Shown in pieces: positions 45,479 to 59,050 of a DNA stretch of 64,000 bases. Position numbers and translations under genes: made by a program. The stretch's first letter is position 1. Each line of letters starts with the position of its first letter. This DNA is from Stratiolaelaps scimitus (Eukaryota > Arthropoda > Arachnida > Mesostigmata > Laelapidae): positions 20,212,001-20,276,000 of the forward strand of contig JABWDB010000004.1 of assembly GCA_019614645.1 (NCBI GenBank), in the 5' to 3' direction. Below the pieces are notes generated by a model. The model ran no database searches, was not told where the DNA came from, and saw only the letters and a list, made by a program, of their open reading frames with translations.

Positions 45479-47189
45479 ATGTGATACACAATAGGTCGCA
45501 TTGAATAGAAAAATCGAAGTGCGTTGCTGTTGGAACGTGTGCATCGCAATATTCACTTGTTGTATTATAGTGGTAGCCGTAGTAAGGAATCGTTTCTTCC
45601 TCCTGAGATCGCGTTCGGCCGCGCTCCCGTCGACATATTTCCACGTTGTTTCGAGTTCAGCCGAAAGTCGGAGCGGGACAGCTTCCATCGCTCGAGACTC
45701 GGAAGGCAAAAAAAAGAATCGAGATTGCTTTTTACTCCAAGAATGGATAGCCACGCTGACACAGACCGAGGCGCAGAGAGATTCAGATTTTGAAAAAGCT
45801 GCTGGAAGTGGACGAGCGATTTCGAGAGGGAGCCCCGACAAGGCGAGCCCACATCCAGCCGCCCGTAAGGGAAGACCGCTTCTCCGGCAGGAAGGTCTCT
45901 TGAAGGGAGACTGAGAGAGAACGGGAGAAGTGTTGGAATCTTCGTGGCGCCGCTTAACGTGCAAAACAATTTTGTAGTGGGGTGACAAACTGCGCACTGA
46001 GTGTCTCTGCATGGCGCGGCCAAACGCTGCGTCAAGTTATCGAGCGGACAGTATACGATTGCTTCTTTTGTGTTCAATATCTGGCCAACTCGATGGATGG
46101 CGGAGCGGCTCAGCTCAGAACCGGCAGAATAGGGTGGGCACACATGTAATGTGTAGCACGTAGACAAAAACGCATTGGTGCGAAACGGTTCCCGTGATCA
46201 GACTCTAGTCGGAACTTGTTTTTGTTTGCATACTCTTCTTCGGCACGTTGCAGAGCATTTAGAATTAAGTTTATAAAGCATTTCAATAGAGAGGGTGGCG
46301 GTAGGTTAGTTCAGAGTGTGAAAAGTGAGGACATTGTTAAGTATATAACACCTCACGTCGGTTGAAGTCAGCTCCGTTCTTCTTTCATTGAGTGGTGGGA
46401 TTTATGAAAAAAAAAAGAATAATGTCAAGTCCAACAAGCAGCTCTAAGCCGCTAAATCAAGTGAACTCATTGAAATACAAGCTTTGCCTCTAGTCGACAA
46501 ACTAATCTGTGTTCGCGTGTAGACCTGTCCTGTGAACATCGTACACATCCACACTTGACGGATGACGGCATCCAGATAGAAGAGAACGCCAGCAGTTAAT
46601 TTTCTGCAGCCTCTGGGACCATCCACCGGATGGTCTCCTGCCCAAGGTCAATGGATTTCAATGCTGGGATCTGATCCTGGCTCCGTAACCTCGCTCCCCT
46701 CGTTCCGCCGTCGTCGCTGTCTCCGCATCGGTGACTGGCCGCGACCAAACCAAACACCAATTTCGCAGCGTTTCACTATCGCCAACCAGCACCAGCGGTA
46801 CCAATTACCGTCGTGGCAGGGATCGTCATTGCACCAATGTTACTGGGCTATTCACACAAACAATAACACATTTTGTGCGCATTCAAATAAACGGCTCTGG
46901 CCGCACGACGACCGTAGCCGTGTGTCTCTGTGATAGGTGGAAGGCTATCCTGTAGATAGCATATGCTTCATATGTGTCTGGCTGTGCCAAACACCGCTAC
47001 CGGGAACTGTGGCCGTTATATGTAGCTGCTGCTGCTGCTGTTTGTACGAGGACCACGGCTGAACTGCTTCTGATGCTGTGGCTGTTGAAGCCGCCGGTGT
47101 GACTGCAACAACATATTCAGAGCACGTTGCATCGATGGTAGTGGTGGTGCCGCTTGCCGGCACCGAACACACAACACACAGCCACTTAC
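45479..47189. other. GC-moderate region, no assigned gene
   Basis: 45560-45930 is GC-rich, with overlapping open frames on both strands. A plus-strand frame at about 45774-45902 has a natural-looking composition (REIQILKKLLEVDERFREGA) after an AG, but no start. A short hairpin GACCATCC/GGATGGTC lies at 46617-46635. Nothing can be assigned. Confidence 0.35.
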
Positions 47190-47270
47190 CCCTTGTACGC
47201 ATCCACAACAAGCATTGGACGGCACGTCGCTAGTTGTAGTCATGTCGTTGGCGGTGTTTGTTGCTGCCAT
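47190..47270 (-). CDS. Possible first coding exon of an unknown gene
   Basis: ATG at 47270 in the favourable context AAGAAAATGG opens 27 codons (Thr-rich, then NACCGCVQG) that end in phase 0 exactly at a strong donor GGG/GTAAGT (GT at 47189-47188). The upstream sequence is GC-rich with a large hairpin (47331-47383), as in some promoter or leader regions. No following exon could be assigned. Confidence 0.3.
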
Positions 47271-47330
47271 TTTCTTTGTCGTAGCGGACGCCCGGAGAGC
47301 CAGGCGTTGATCTCATAGAGTCTCACAGCA

Positions 47331-47383
47331 GCGTTCACCACGGAGGCGGCCGCCGCCGCCGCCGTGGCCTGTGTGGTGAACGC
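47331..47383. repeat. GC-rich inverted repeat upstream of the possible first exon
   Basis: GCGTTCACCAC (47331-47341) and GTGGTGAACGC (47373-47383) are perfect complements. Inside them CCACGG and CCGTGG also pair, with a (GCC)n centre. On the minus strand it would lie about 60 bases before the ATG at 47270, in the leader or core promoter. Confidence 0.8.
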
Positions 47384-47521
47384 CGGGCAATATAACTTTT
47401 CCCACAGTTGAAAAAGGCACAGTCAGAGTGGCTGTTAGCCGCTGAGCTATCATAGACAATCGCCGGTGTGCGTATATGTGTTTGCGGTTCGACAAAGGAA
47501 ATTTTGAACATACACTGTATA

Positions 47522-47545
47522 TGTATATATATATATATATATATA
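47522..47545. repeat. (TA)n microsatellite
   Basis: Uninterrupted AT dinucleotides in an otherwise featureless stretch. Confidence 0.9.
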
Positions 47546-50500
47546 AAGGAAGAACCAAAAAGTAAACTTAGAGTAGGGTTATACTTAGGTTCTCAGCTAG
47601 GAAAAACAGACTTCCAGTTAGGGAAAACAGTGTGTTTTCAATTGAAACAAATCCTGCCCCAACTGTAAGTCAAAGAATGCTCTAGAAATAAGTGCGAATC
47701 TATTTTCCATTTACTTGTAGGCTTTCTTTTGCTCTTCGGTAAGGCTACTTTTGCCTGGTCCCATCTGCCCCCTCCCCTCCGTTGTATATATGATATATTG
47801 GGAAAAGTTCCTCTGAAGGCAATACAGGCCAACAGTGCTGCTAGGCCAACTTGTGCAGGCAGGACAGAGGAGCGAATGTATGCAGAAAGGAAGCAAGTAT
47901 ACGGCCTAGGCTGGCGAGCTAGGCCGAACAGCTAGGCTCTTCTTGCGTCTGTCTACCATTAGAAGCGAGACCCTAGGCCCCAGCTGCTCGTGAGCGCCTT
48001 GTAAGAAGACTTCGAAAGAAAATAACAACGATAAGAGCCACAAGGACGATAGACGATGGAGTAGTCTAATCTATGCACGATGCGTCCGAGGTTTTCAAGA
48101 CAGGGCTGTGCGCAACGCAGGTCGACACTCGAACGTTGAGCTTGTCCTGAGACCATAATTTACCATTATTCGCACTATTGTATGGGCCGCCATCAGAAGT
48201 GGCACTCCGGAAAGAAATGGTTATGCTTTCATTTTTAAGTTTTCTTCTTCCTTTGTACAAAAAGCTGCCTGCAATCAATACTAGAAAATAACGTATTTGG
48301 TTTTGTGTGCTCCATTATTTGGGACACATATAACTTAGATGAATTTTATCGTAAATATTTAGCTGACCAGCAACAATCGTTGGCTTGATTTCACACTTTT
48401 CACGGCATGTAGTGTCCCGCTATGCTCTTTCTCCTATTCACAGGTTATATTGTCATTCGAATATGGCTGGTGAAATTCGACTTCACGCTGAATTGGGCTC
48501 ACGCCAGATATAACTATAATAAATCATAAGTGGTTGAATTTGAGAAATATTTTTCTCAGTGCTACTGATCATCGCCTCTCTAGACAAACTCACGAACGTG
48601 TATGGTAGATACATGGTATTCGCAGAATGAATGTCATTTCATTTTCGGTGTGCTGTTACGATATAGTTCCCACCGATCTCGGGCTCAATCTAGACATTTG
48701 GTCATTGATCAGCTTCACACCGAAAGTTGATGATCCCGTACCTTGCTCAGTGTCTGCGTTTTTTTTTCCATCTCTTCGTATGTTTGTCCAGCGATCCATC
48801 TACGTTCATTTGCAATTTAGTTGGCAATTGCTGGCTGTTGCGTTTGACTCCGCTTGCTTGGTCCATGACTAGTAGGATACACCGATCGCTCTTTCGGCCC
48901 CGCTGCGGACTCCCAACGGACCGATCCCTTCGAATCTCTCTATCAGGATAGACGCGTATCCACCTCGGCATTTACTGGGTGTCCACTCTCGTCAGCCGGT
49001 CAAACCCATCCGGGACACGGTGTCGCATTTTGCTTCGGGTTTGAGTTGGGTCTACACTATGATGCGCCGCAATGTTTATGTGTACTGCTGTGTGATATGG
49101 CTGAGCGTGCAGGCGAGGCGCGTAGTCGACCTCGAGGGACCACCTCCGGGGAATGAAAGATGGCTTTCTCGAACGAGAAATGCCAATGGCAACGCCCATT
49201 GCACCAATGCCTATGTGATTTCGATGAGGTACCGTTATGCCTGCCGATCTATCTATTCGTCCTGGGACGTGTACTAACATTCGACCGTTACCTATAAACA
49301 AGCATCGTGGTGCAGGTCAAGCCTTTTTGCATCTTGACCCTTCCGATAAGCATTTCGCTGAGTGCCATATTTCTTAGTACTTTTTGCGCATCCGAAACAT
49401 CGTTGGCATGACATTTTTCAACAATGCATTAGATATGTGCAAACGGGTTGTCCACTAGACACCGTTAGCAATTCGCGCAAACCCGCCGAGATGTTCCTGG
49501 GATTCTAGATGGTTATAGGCGACCCTTTAAGCACATGTACTCTTCCATGAAATATTCGCCGTCTCCCACACACGTATAATAACAAACGTAATATGACGTT
49601 TTTGTTTTCTTCGCACACGGTTCAAGCTTCTCAGCAACATATCAGTATGTCAGCTATTATTATAAAAGTTTTCTTAAGCATAGCGAGGCGGCGCCCGCCG
49701 ATCAGCCCGTGACGATCATAAAATGACACTTTCGCCATCTTGGGTTCCACCGCATTACCGCATAACCCTGAACGATCGAAGGCCGCAAAAATGACCACGA
49801 AAGTGATCATTTTTGATTAGCAAATAAACCACATCGGACAAATGAGTCTTGCTCACTTCGCTAGTAGAAATCGCATTGTCGTTACTTAATTTATTATCCA
49901 TCGCTGCGAAACGGGATCTACAACCCAAATGACACGAGTAGCACCTGTCTGTGTGTCAGCTCAACGATATCATGATATGGAACCTTCCCGCGGAGGAAGT
50001 GGTTAGTGGTCGTGGACCGCATATCGTAGCACAACGTCCAGAGTGGTCCTATGTTTACCCTTCATTGACTTGTCGGTTATCGTAGACATTCAATCGTAGA
50101 CATGCACAAACAGACACCAGTAGTTGGTGTTTTTTTGAACAACTGTTCCAATGCTCATTGCAGACACAAGCGCGCATCACTTCCCAGCTTCTATCTCGCA
50201 CGGGAGACGTCAGCTAATTTACGACCTCTGTGAAATCAAACTTCCTCAGAAAACCTCGGGATAAATGGCTTGTCTACATTGACCTGTGCCCCATAAGCGA
50301 GACAGGATATCTAGAGAAACCATGTTACTGCCAGCTAGCGTGTCCCTAAAATTTTAGCCCAGGGCGGTGGAATCCACCGGACAAGCATATATATTCTAGT
50401 CCGGCGTTGAAAACGATGCGTCTACGAGCACGTGACTAATAGGAGTGAACCAGTTCACGGTAACCGCCAGGCAGGGTCAGTAATCGACGACCAGTACCAG

Positions 50501-51585
50501 CTAGAGAAAAAGAAGTCTGCCAAAGTTACGCACCAACGGAACTCGCAAACAAAACACACACAAAAGTCACCACAGGGAAGTGATCTCCAACTGGGTAAGC
50601 CTCAATAGGTGAGGTAGGCAGATTGTAACAAGACTAGTGTTGACATGATAGACACAAAGGGGACCAAATCGAATTGAACAAACTTATAACCGAGTTCAGC
50701 CAACAGGAAACTCCCCGATATCGTTCTCAACGCGGTGTTTCCGAAGAACCAACACCCGTGAGTGTTAATATGGTGGGCGCCTGAGGTCAAATACAATAAA
50801 TCCTTAAAATAGGACCTCATTAAACGTCACACAAAGGCTTAGAGCTCAGACGGGGATTTAGAATATAATATACAGCTGTTAGTAAAATGATCGCCCTGAT
50901 GTCACGAATTATTTTCAGCACTCCTTGATACTTGGCGGAGTAACTAAATAGTAACTGAACAGCTAATAACCAGTCACATTTGTATTCATTGAAGAACATC
51001 ACTAATACGAACACGACCTTTAGACATTGTACAAACAACGCTTAAGTCAGGTTAAGCAGTAATCGATAAATGACATCAGTTACGTCGGTAAGCATAGAGC
51101 TTGAGCGAGAGTTTCTAGTGTTCGTCAAATTTGGTTAAAATTTGTGGTGGTCCTCTCCCTTGAACTGCGAGAGTTACCTACGCAAATAAAGCTATTATAT
51201 GTGTTCTCTCACGTCAGAGAGCGGAAGCACAGTTTACATTCGTTTCTTTGTCACAGATTTTCCATTATACAATGTTCTAAACGTCTTAATTCTTAGCTCA
51301 CATACAGCGTTAATTTCGTTAATTCGGTGCGTTCTTGTTAGCCACTCTCCTTCTCTTCTCTTTGTCACTGCGCCAGGTGACACGAGCAGCCATTCGAATG
51401 CGGTGGAATTCACAAAACAAAATCGTTGCTGCTATTTTTGTTTCAAGGTTACGCGTGTTGTTGCCCGGGCACTTTCTGAAGATGGATGTTCTAGGCGGCC
51501 AAAAGGTGCATTTTCGAACCCTTCCTTGCAGCGCTTTCTGGCGAGGTAAAAAAAGAATGCCGCCGAAAGGGCCCGGGACATCTGT
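47546..51585. other. Intergenic, no supported gene
   Basis: Mixed composition; no long repeat or coding-like frame was found by eye. The frames around 48627-49300 are short and mutually overlapping on both strands. Confidence 0.45.
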
Positions 51586-51599
51586 GTGCCCTTTACGGA

Positions 51600-51830
51600 G
51601 AAGGCGCGACGGCCAAGGGGTCTGGCACTAGAGTGGATTGCGAAGTTCAACGACGGCGATGCTTCGTTCTCTGGCAGAGCGTCCACCTTCGAAGAGGACC
51701 GTCTGGAGGCCCTTCTAGAAGTGGCCGGCCATCAATCATGCCGAGAATTGGCCGCGCAGATAGGTTGCACCCATCGCACGATTCGTCAGCATCCTCACTC
51801 AATAAGGTTCACTCAAATGTTTAGTATCCA
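51600..51830 (+). pseudogene. mariner-like transposase, N-terminal (DNA-binding) remnant
   Basis: The frame reading LEWIAKFNDGDASFSGRAS, EDRLEALLEVAGHQSCREL, AAQIGCTHRTIRQH matches the pattern of the second helix-turn-helix and linker of mariner transposases (W-hhKF-GD-S-SxxxxSGRxS, then DxxLxALhE, QSxRELAxxhGxxHxTIxxH). The frame is lost soon after, and no catalytic domain follows before the (TA)n at 51880-51898. Confidence 0.75.
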
Positions 51831-51898
51831 ATCGACTATATACAAAATATACGCCGGTTCAAGCAGACCCATTATACTTTATATATATATATATATAA

Positions 51899-54800
51899 TC
51901 AGCTAAATTAAGGCCAAGGCTAAAAATGAAAGTTACACGAATTCAACAGCAGACGGCATTACTGGGTTTGCTAATATCAACACATGTAGTGCATCTATTT
52001 ATATTCTGACAAATAGATGTGTGGATCCCCCTCACTGCATATCAGTAGATCAGATGATGCACGCTAAACGTGTCGCTAATAATTTGGCGCTGGCCAATGA
52101 TAAATCGAAGAATCTCCAATATATATATGTCGTACAGTATATTTAGTTGTGGGATTACGTGCTTGATTCTGTTAGACCACACTCAAAGGGCCAAGCTGAC
52201 GTGCATACATCTTCGGACAACCCATGGTGGCTTTGTACTGTGGGCCAGGTTGGACCCTCACGAGAACCTGCTATCTAGAGAGAGGCTTCACAATCTCTGG
52301 GCTTTAGTCTGCTTCCCACTGAGTCTTAGTGCTGTCACACAGCCCAGCCTTGTCGCCCCCCCATACGTGTACCGGTTCAAGGACACATAAGAATCGCTCA
52401 GCTCACATGGGAGTCCCCTTTTCCGTCGAGTGACTGGACTTTTGGACACTCAAAGCAGGAACCACCAGAGCAGGCCGAAGCTGGTCAATATTCAGATATT
52501 CAAATGTGTTGTAGCTGAATATTGCTCCTCCATCGGGAGGTGTGCTATATCGGTGATGAGAATGTACTGACTGTTGTTATTGTGCTTCTTCGGATTGCAC
52601 ATACGTTTGTGGTAGATAGATAGATAGATATGTAGAGGTATTTATATGACACGTGCATGGGCCTGTGCGAGTCCTTAACGCGTGAGTGGACCGATAGCGA
52701 GTTAAATTTCGGAATAAGGTTTTCCGATGTCGATTGACAGGGAAATAACTTACACATACCAAGCACTGTTTACATCGGCTCACGTGAGATTCTGTATGGC
52801 ACAACAGGGTTTATCATGCACTGTGCATGTACTGAGAACCGGTAACGAACTCTTCAACACATTTCATGATCCGCGAGAAAATGATGACATGTAAAGCGGC
52901 GCGATCTACACCACCTTTCATTTTGAGAAGAATTGCAGTCACGGATCACCACACCAAAAGAGGTACTTAACCCACAGCTCTATATATCCGTCAGCAAAAA
53001 ATGTATATGATGACAGATTACATATATATATATGACCACCTTGAGTTAAACTATAAACGAACAATAGCTACCCCTGCTGCCGCAGCTTCTCCCTGCGAAG
53101 GCGAACACACCCAGAACGATCGGCGTACGAGTTCCACCACTAGGACGGTCGTCTCAGCTGAACAAGCCTGCCGACGGGGGGGGGCGCTCTGGCTTGTTTT
53201 TATCCGCCTTAATAGAACCACGAGCGAGGTTACCAATGTCGAATCTATCATTGGTTTCTATACGTTTTATTTACGCCTCTTGAGTTCGTGATCTCGCTCT
53301 TTTTCTCGTCGCTTTCCGTCACCTGGCCTTCTAATGAATGATGACGCCCTTCATTTGTCACATTTAATTTATGCGTCGTAGAGAAACGTTGACATCGCCA
53401 AGTGAAATTGGCAAGAAGATTTATTATTTCATCCTATATTTTGCCCTGTTCCCAGCGAGATATTACACCCGTCGGACAGCGCACATTGCTCGAGTGCAAT
53501 CGTACCACAGTACACTGCTTCTGGTGTGATGTTATGCGTTGGCTTGGTTGTTTTTGTTGCGCGTGCGCGAAGCTCTTGCTAAGCGCTTTTCACACAGCCA
53601 GCTGACGGTGTTATGAGAAAAACTGTCGACAAACAATAAACACCACGGAGAGCCGGGAGGAGAGCGGTCTGGTTTTAGTGGCAATTTTTTTTTGCTGTTG
53701 ATCGGCAATTACCGCTTGGGCATCGACTGAACGGATGCGTCGAATGGTCGGGCCAGCTGTATTTGATATAATTTAGAATATTTGAAATTGAAAACACCTA
53801 AACGAAGCATATTGTTACACCGTCCAACGTGCTCTTTCGTCACCAGGGTGGTGGTGTTTCTTCGGTAGACACGAAAGCTACCAGATGTCAAATCAGCATC
53901 GATCGCTGTTCGAATGCGGTGAGAAACATCTGCTACATTGATATATTAATTTGTTCCGCAAGCCAACACGATATGATTGAATGTATGCGCATGTTTACAA
54001 ATCTGCTTAGTTAGATTGTGTTCGGATTGAAACAACAGTGTAAAATAATTGCTTATTGAAAGATTTAAGGTTTAATACAATTCGGGTGCGATTGTCAGAC
54101 AGAGGCTTTCGCTTTCGTTAGTTAGTGAACAGGCCTGTTTATTAGGGATCTGCTAAGGCCTGCTGTAGCTCTACAGAGGATGGTCGTAAGTTGAGAGGGA
54201 CGACCTTTAGCAGCTGTCTGGTGTCGTTAGCAGCTGTTGTCGAGAGGTGCTGCTGCCCCGGCTCGTAGGATCGACGGCGCTGCCGGTGGGAGAGTTTGCG
54301 GCTTATGATCAGACCTCGCAAGTGTAATTTATGAATCCCCAAATAAAGAATACATATATCATCATAGCATGATTCGACACTTCAATATTTTGCTATATTC
54401 ACAAGAAGTGTTTTGCGAGGCGGGCATGCCTCTATGCTTGGGAAAGCCAGTTCGGTCAGCGTCGGTGACACGTGGTCATAACTATATGCACAACGTGATA
54501 CGCTACCCGAGAACCTTCACAGTAAAGAAATCCTACAGTGAATCAATTATGTTAGATAGTGATGATGATGGCGTCCAGAGGAAAACAAACGCGCTAATGT
54601 TGACCTTTTTAACGTAACAGCAAGCTCATAGACGAATATATTATAGTAATCAAATTAAAGTCTATCAACAAGACTGGCAGGGTAAATAGCACATATAAAA
54701 TTCGAATTATGAAAACAGTTGAATATGATCCTATACTGAACGCGCATTGCTTATAGTCATCTCTCTATTTTTACGGGCAAATATGTTGTATTTCCAAATA

Positions 54801-57340
54801 TAATGACTATTACAAGACTGTGTTTATTATGAAAACAAAACAATACCGCAAACCCCGTTTACGAGACTCAGCTGTACTTTGAAATATAAGGCTAGTCTTT
54901 CCGTCTTATTTTTGGACATTCGTTATTGGTCGTTCACAGCCACACACTACACTACCAGCCAGAGCATAATGCAATCAAGATTATTTGCGGAAATCCGCGT
55001 ATGAACTTAGATAATTCGTTTAATATCAATAATGTCATTTACAATACACGTTTCAATCAATTAGCACCCTATAGAGCCTTTCAATGGTTCACGGTTGGGT
55101 AGTTAGTAATCTATGAAGGATCTGCCGACCTCTTCCATGACATCTTTTTCAACGAACCTATTCGACCGACCTGCCTGGCCTAGGGGTCTGAGATATGGCC
55201 ACGCGAACGGGCGGGAGCCAAAGCGGGAGGTACAGATGGATATCTGTCGGATCGTTCCGAAAAGAACCAATTATTTGCACCTCGGGCCCAATCGACCCAG
55301 GCTCGAAGGTTGAGACCAGGAGCAACGTTTCGTCATTCAATAATTGAGGCCTTGAGGTCCTTGAGCCCAGGCAGGGGAGGGTCGACGCTCAGACGGACAA
55401 TGTAGCCCTCAGGTATCGATCGTCCAATGGAAGATCTCCTTTATACGTCGGTTATCACATGTCTCTTGGATACGAAAATTTATTGTAGCCAATAGTTTTT
55501 TTTGCATGACCGTCAAAACTCTCTGACCAGTCGCACTTTACCATTGCGAGTATTGTTTGGCTCGATACATAAATACGCACAGATATTATTAAAAAAACAA
55601 GCCAGCAACACGGGGGAGTTGCGTCATAGAATGTAATAGCAAATAAATAGATCGTGGCGTTTGTGCTGGCCTGTTGAGTATCATGATCCCCTACGGGCCT
55701 CGCCCGCGAGGAGATCACGGCGTTCGTTTTACGGGTCACCCGCATAGTAGATGAATATAATTTCGACACAGATTGCTGCCCACTGTAGAAGCTTCCAAAG
55801 TTTGCCGATACATCTGGTTATACAAACGGATATATCGCAGGAGGGAGGCTCGGCTAATGTTACTTGGTTGATCTCATAAATCCTCGTCGTAGCGCCCAGG
55901 GATTCAGCTTGGAAAGGGGCAATGAGATATCTCTCTCAGATAATGAGATATGCCTCAGACGATGCCTCTTAACTCTTGGGACCTGAGTTGCGTTTTTGTT
56001 AAAACATAGGAAATCAACAAAATTGCCAAGGTTGAGATGTTTCTGATTCACAGTTGAGAGAGTTAATGAATCAATTAATTATTTGAATTGATTTGAGTCG
56101 CAGACGATGAGCGCATTGTGCAGTTTCGCTTTACCGGCATAAATATCGTTACACTCCCTGCCCGAAAATCAGCTCCAGTAATGGGCATAAAACCGGACCT
56201 ATCGCGAAACAGCAAGTTGTTATACCTTCTTGTAAGATGCTCAGGTTACCTATGGTCGTGCCCACGAAGCGAAGACAGCCCGCTTAAACTAGATTAAGTT
56301 GAAAGGGTACGTGTTCTTTTCCTGTTTCCCACCACCGGCTTGTCTCTGGTTTCCATCAGACAATACCCTCAAGCACTTTTGCTGAGCAGCATTGCTGATC
56401 GCTATGTGTGAAGCATTATGTACAAAGGTATTCGTAAACCCAAGCACAACATAGGATTTTGGAGAAGGATTTCTATTGTCCTGGCCAGAGAGTAACGGGC
56501 AAGACAATCACATCGAAGGAAATGACTTGGAGCTGGTGTGTACAAGGTATTTAGGTAACCTTATTGGCACGATATGTAATGCCAACGATTTCAGTCTACA
56601 CCGTCCGTTCATGTATTTATACTATACAACAAAAATGACGTTTAGATACTATGAGTATATCTCTAGTATCGTTTTGTGTAGATACCAGAGAGAGGCCAAG
56701 CGAAATTTGCCACTCATCCCATAACGCGTGTATGAAATGCTTCCTTACAAAGTGGCGTATGTAGTATGTTGTGGCGCCCCGCACAGGCGCTCCTTATATG
56801 CAGACAAGAAAAACGAATTTCCTACCATCAAAGAGATCCACTAGTCCTGATAGACTACCTGATGTTGACGTCGGATCTGAAGCCGGGAAGCTTCAATCAT
56901 ATGACCGCTAGACGTCCTTCTACGCCCAAAGCGTGGGCATCATGACCACCAGCCACACAAGGTCGTCATAAGGCAAAGGCTCTCTCTACTATACAGCAGA
57001 GCAAACCGCAGCGGCAACAACAAGTCTTTCGGCCGTGGTGATATTTGACTTGTGAATACGTTGTACGTGCATCAATATATGCGTTGTCCCTGGATCTGTG
57101 TGTGTGTGTGTGTGTGTGCGTAAGACAACCTGTTCTCCTATGGCTGCTTGACTTCAGCTTGCCAGGGCCTTCGTACTATGCTGGCCTACGCATTAACTTT
57201 GCTTGTGTCGCAAACATATCTTATCCATATTTATACACAGATACCAAATATACCCGGGCGCTTGAAAGGCCAGTTCGCTTTGCACTATCAAATATGAATT
57301 CTTGATGTTGATTTCTGTGCCTGTGTCTATGCGTGGGCTC
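51899..57340. other. Intergenic, no supported gene
   Basis: Includes (TAGA)n near 52616-52630 and (TG)n at 57096-57119. No frame has recognisable features. Confidence 0.45.
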
Positions 57341-58080
57341 ACTGCGCCGCTAGATCATCTATCTATCTATCCGTGTGCCTCTCAACGTGTTTGGGTGGAT
57401 GAGTGAGCCTGCAGAGTGCCCTCCGGTGATGCTGAAGATGTCTTCTCGAGTGTGCGCGTGTCTGCTATGAGCTCCGTATGTACTCCACCACTGATTTGCT
57501 GCCTCGTTCTCTCTTTTTCTTCCCCCTGTCTTCCCATCTATCGCTGAACAACGACGAGAGCGGCTATACTGCCGGTCATTCGAAGTGGTCCTGTACCCAA
57601 TGAGAGGCTTCTCCTCTGACTAGGAAATAGCTGAGGGGGCCCTGCCGACGGTGGTGGCGATTCTAAAATTCGAACTGGCTTTTCGGAACGCACTGGCGGC
57701 TATTTCCTTTTCTGCGTCCTTCTCTCTTATTTCCACATCAAAGCGAGTAGACCCCCCCCCGTCGTAGGAGCTTGGGAGCTCGCTCGGGAGCGGTGGTGGT
57801 CGTGGTCGCGGCCGGTCCCGCAGAGCCGGGCCGGGACGGCCTCGGAAGAATCTTAGCTCTATAATGGTGCCTAGGCACTGGCAGAGGTGACGAGCCCAGG
57901 ACGAGATGGCCGCAACGTGCGGTAAATTATGTATCTAGGTCCCGGCGGCCGCTGCTTTTTTCCATAGCTGACCCTTAGCTGTTTTCCTTCTCCGGCAGGT
58001 CTCGGTATCGCTGCTGCAGTTTATACGACTATGAGTACTACCTGTGCCTGACTGTACTTGCGACTATCTACTGGGCGCTC
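57340..58080. other. GC-rich island
   Basis: Pyrimidine-rich and CpG-rich sequence (for example 57770-57860, CGGCCGGTCCCGCAG) without a convincing frame. It could be a promoter or leader of a gene beyond the identified exons. Confidence 0.3.
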
Positions 58081-58974
58081 GCTAGCTCGTGCTACTTATC
58101 TCAAACATTCATTAGATTCCCTAATGTACGGTCACTTTGCCAGAGCAAAAAGGTGGGAACGATGACACCTTTCGATATCACCTTTGAGCAATCGTTCGTC
58201 CTTCACAATTGTATGAACATAGGTGCAATATAATGGCTACCTCTTTGCTCGAACCTTCGAGGAAAGTTTGCTGAAACTGAGCAAATGATTGTGACACTCA
58301 CAACGCATGCTTCCGCTTGCAACGATAGCAGGTATTCTGCGAGGTCTGTTTACACAACATGGCAAAAATGTCAGATAAACGTGCCATATGCCATAGAGTT
58401 CCTGCCCGACGCTACAAGTCGTTGGTATAATGATAAAATGAACTACTAATCTGGAAGGTGCTTGAACCGCAGAGAGTCCTGGGAAGGTATCTTGTTGAAG
58501 TACCCGACTGAAGTCTTACGTAAATAATGTTTGCGATAACGCTTGCCAATCTCAGCGATACCTACACTATTGTATTAGCTGTCCGATTGTATTACTAAAC
58601 CACCTCTCTCGCGGGCGAAGAGCTCGATTGCAGGCCAAGTTGTGTATCATTAAAGTCTGTCTGGCAATAATCCCATCACAACTGCCAACGGCATCGCACA
58701 CGACAGTACGAGTCAAGAAGAAAGTATTATTTTTCGTTAACACTCCCCGAAAATTCCTTCTTTCTAGCCGGAACAAGTAGGTTTGCATCCCTACTTCGAA
58801 AATGACGAGCTAAACAGTCCACATTGAGAGGGGCCCTCCATGCGTATGTGTATATGTTGTCGGCAAGGAAGAAATGGAGCAGACCAGTCGTTCAAAAACA
58901 GGTGGAAGGGGCATCCCTTCTCAAAACGAAGTGATCTGCCCCATTGTCGCTGTGTGGGTCTGTATGTATAGTAT

Positions 58975-59050
58975 GTGTACGTGACGGGGTTCAAACCCAG
59001 TGTTTCCTGTAGTTGAATCAGGCTGGGCGGGTTAGGGCGTTATAGTTTAA
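58975..59050 (-). repeat. tRNA-derived SINE-like fragment
   Basis: On the minus strand CACTGGGTTTGAACCCCGTC resembles a tRNA T arm and B box, followed by ACGTACACATAC. The CCCCGT(C/T)ACGT junction is shared with the copy at 11722. Confidence 0.4.

Noticed and set aside
45501..45914. Seventh member of the small membrane-protein family (Cys-rich hydrophobic start)
   Set aside because: The frame begins at TTG with no ATG, has no PPxY or VPV step, and lies across overlapping frames on both strands.
47729..47790. PPLY motif in a plus-strand frame
   Set aside because: The frame has a stop (TAA) about 30 bases upstream and TGA just after, with no helix-coding sequence before it.
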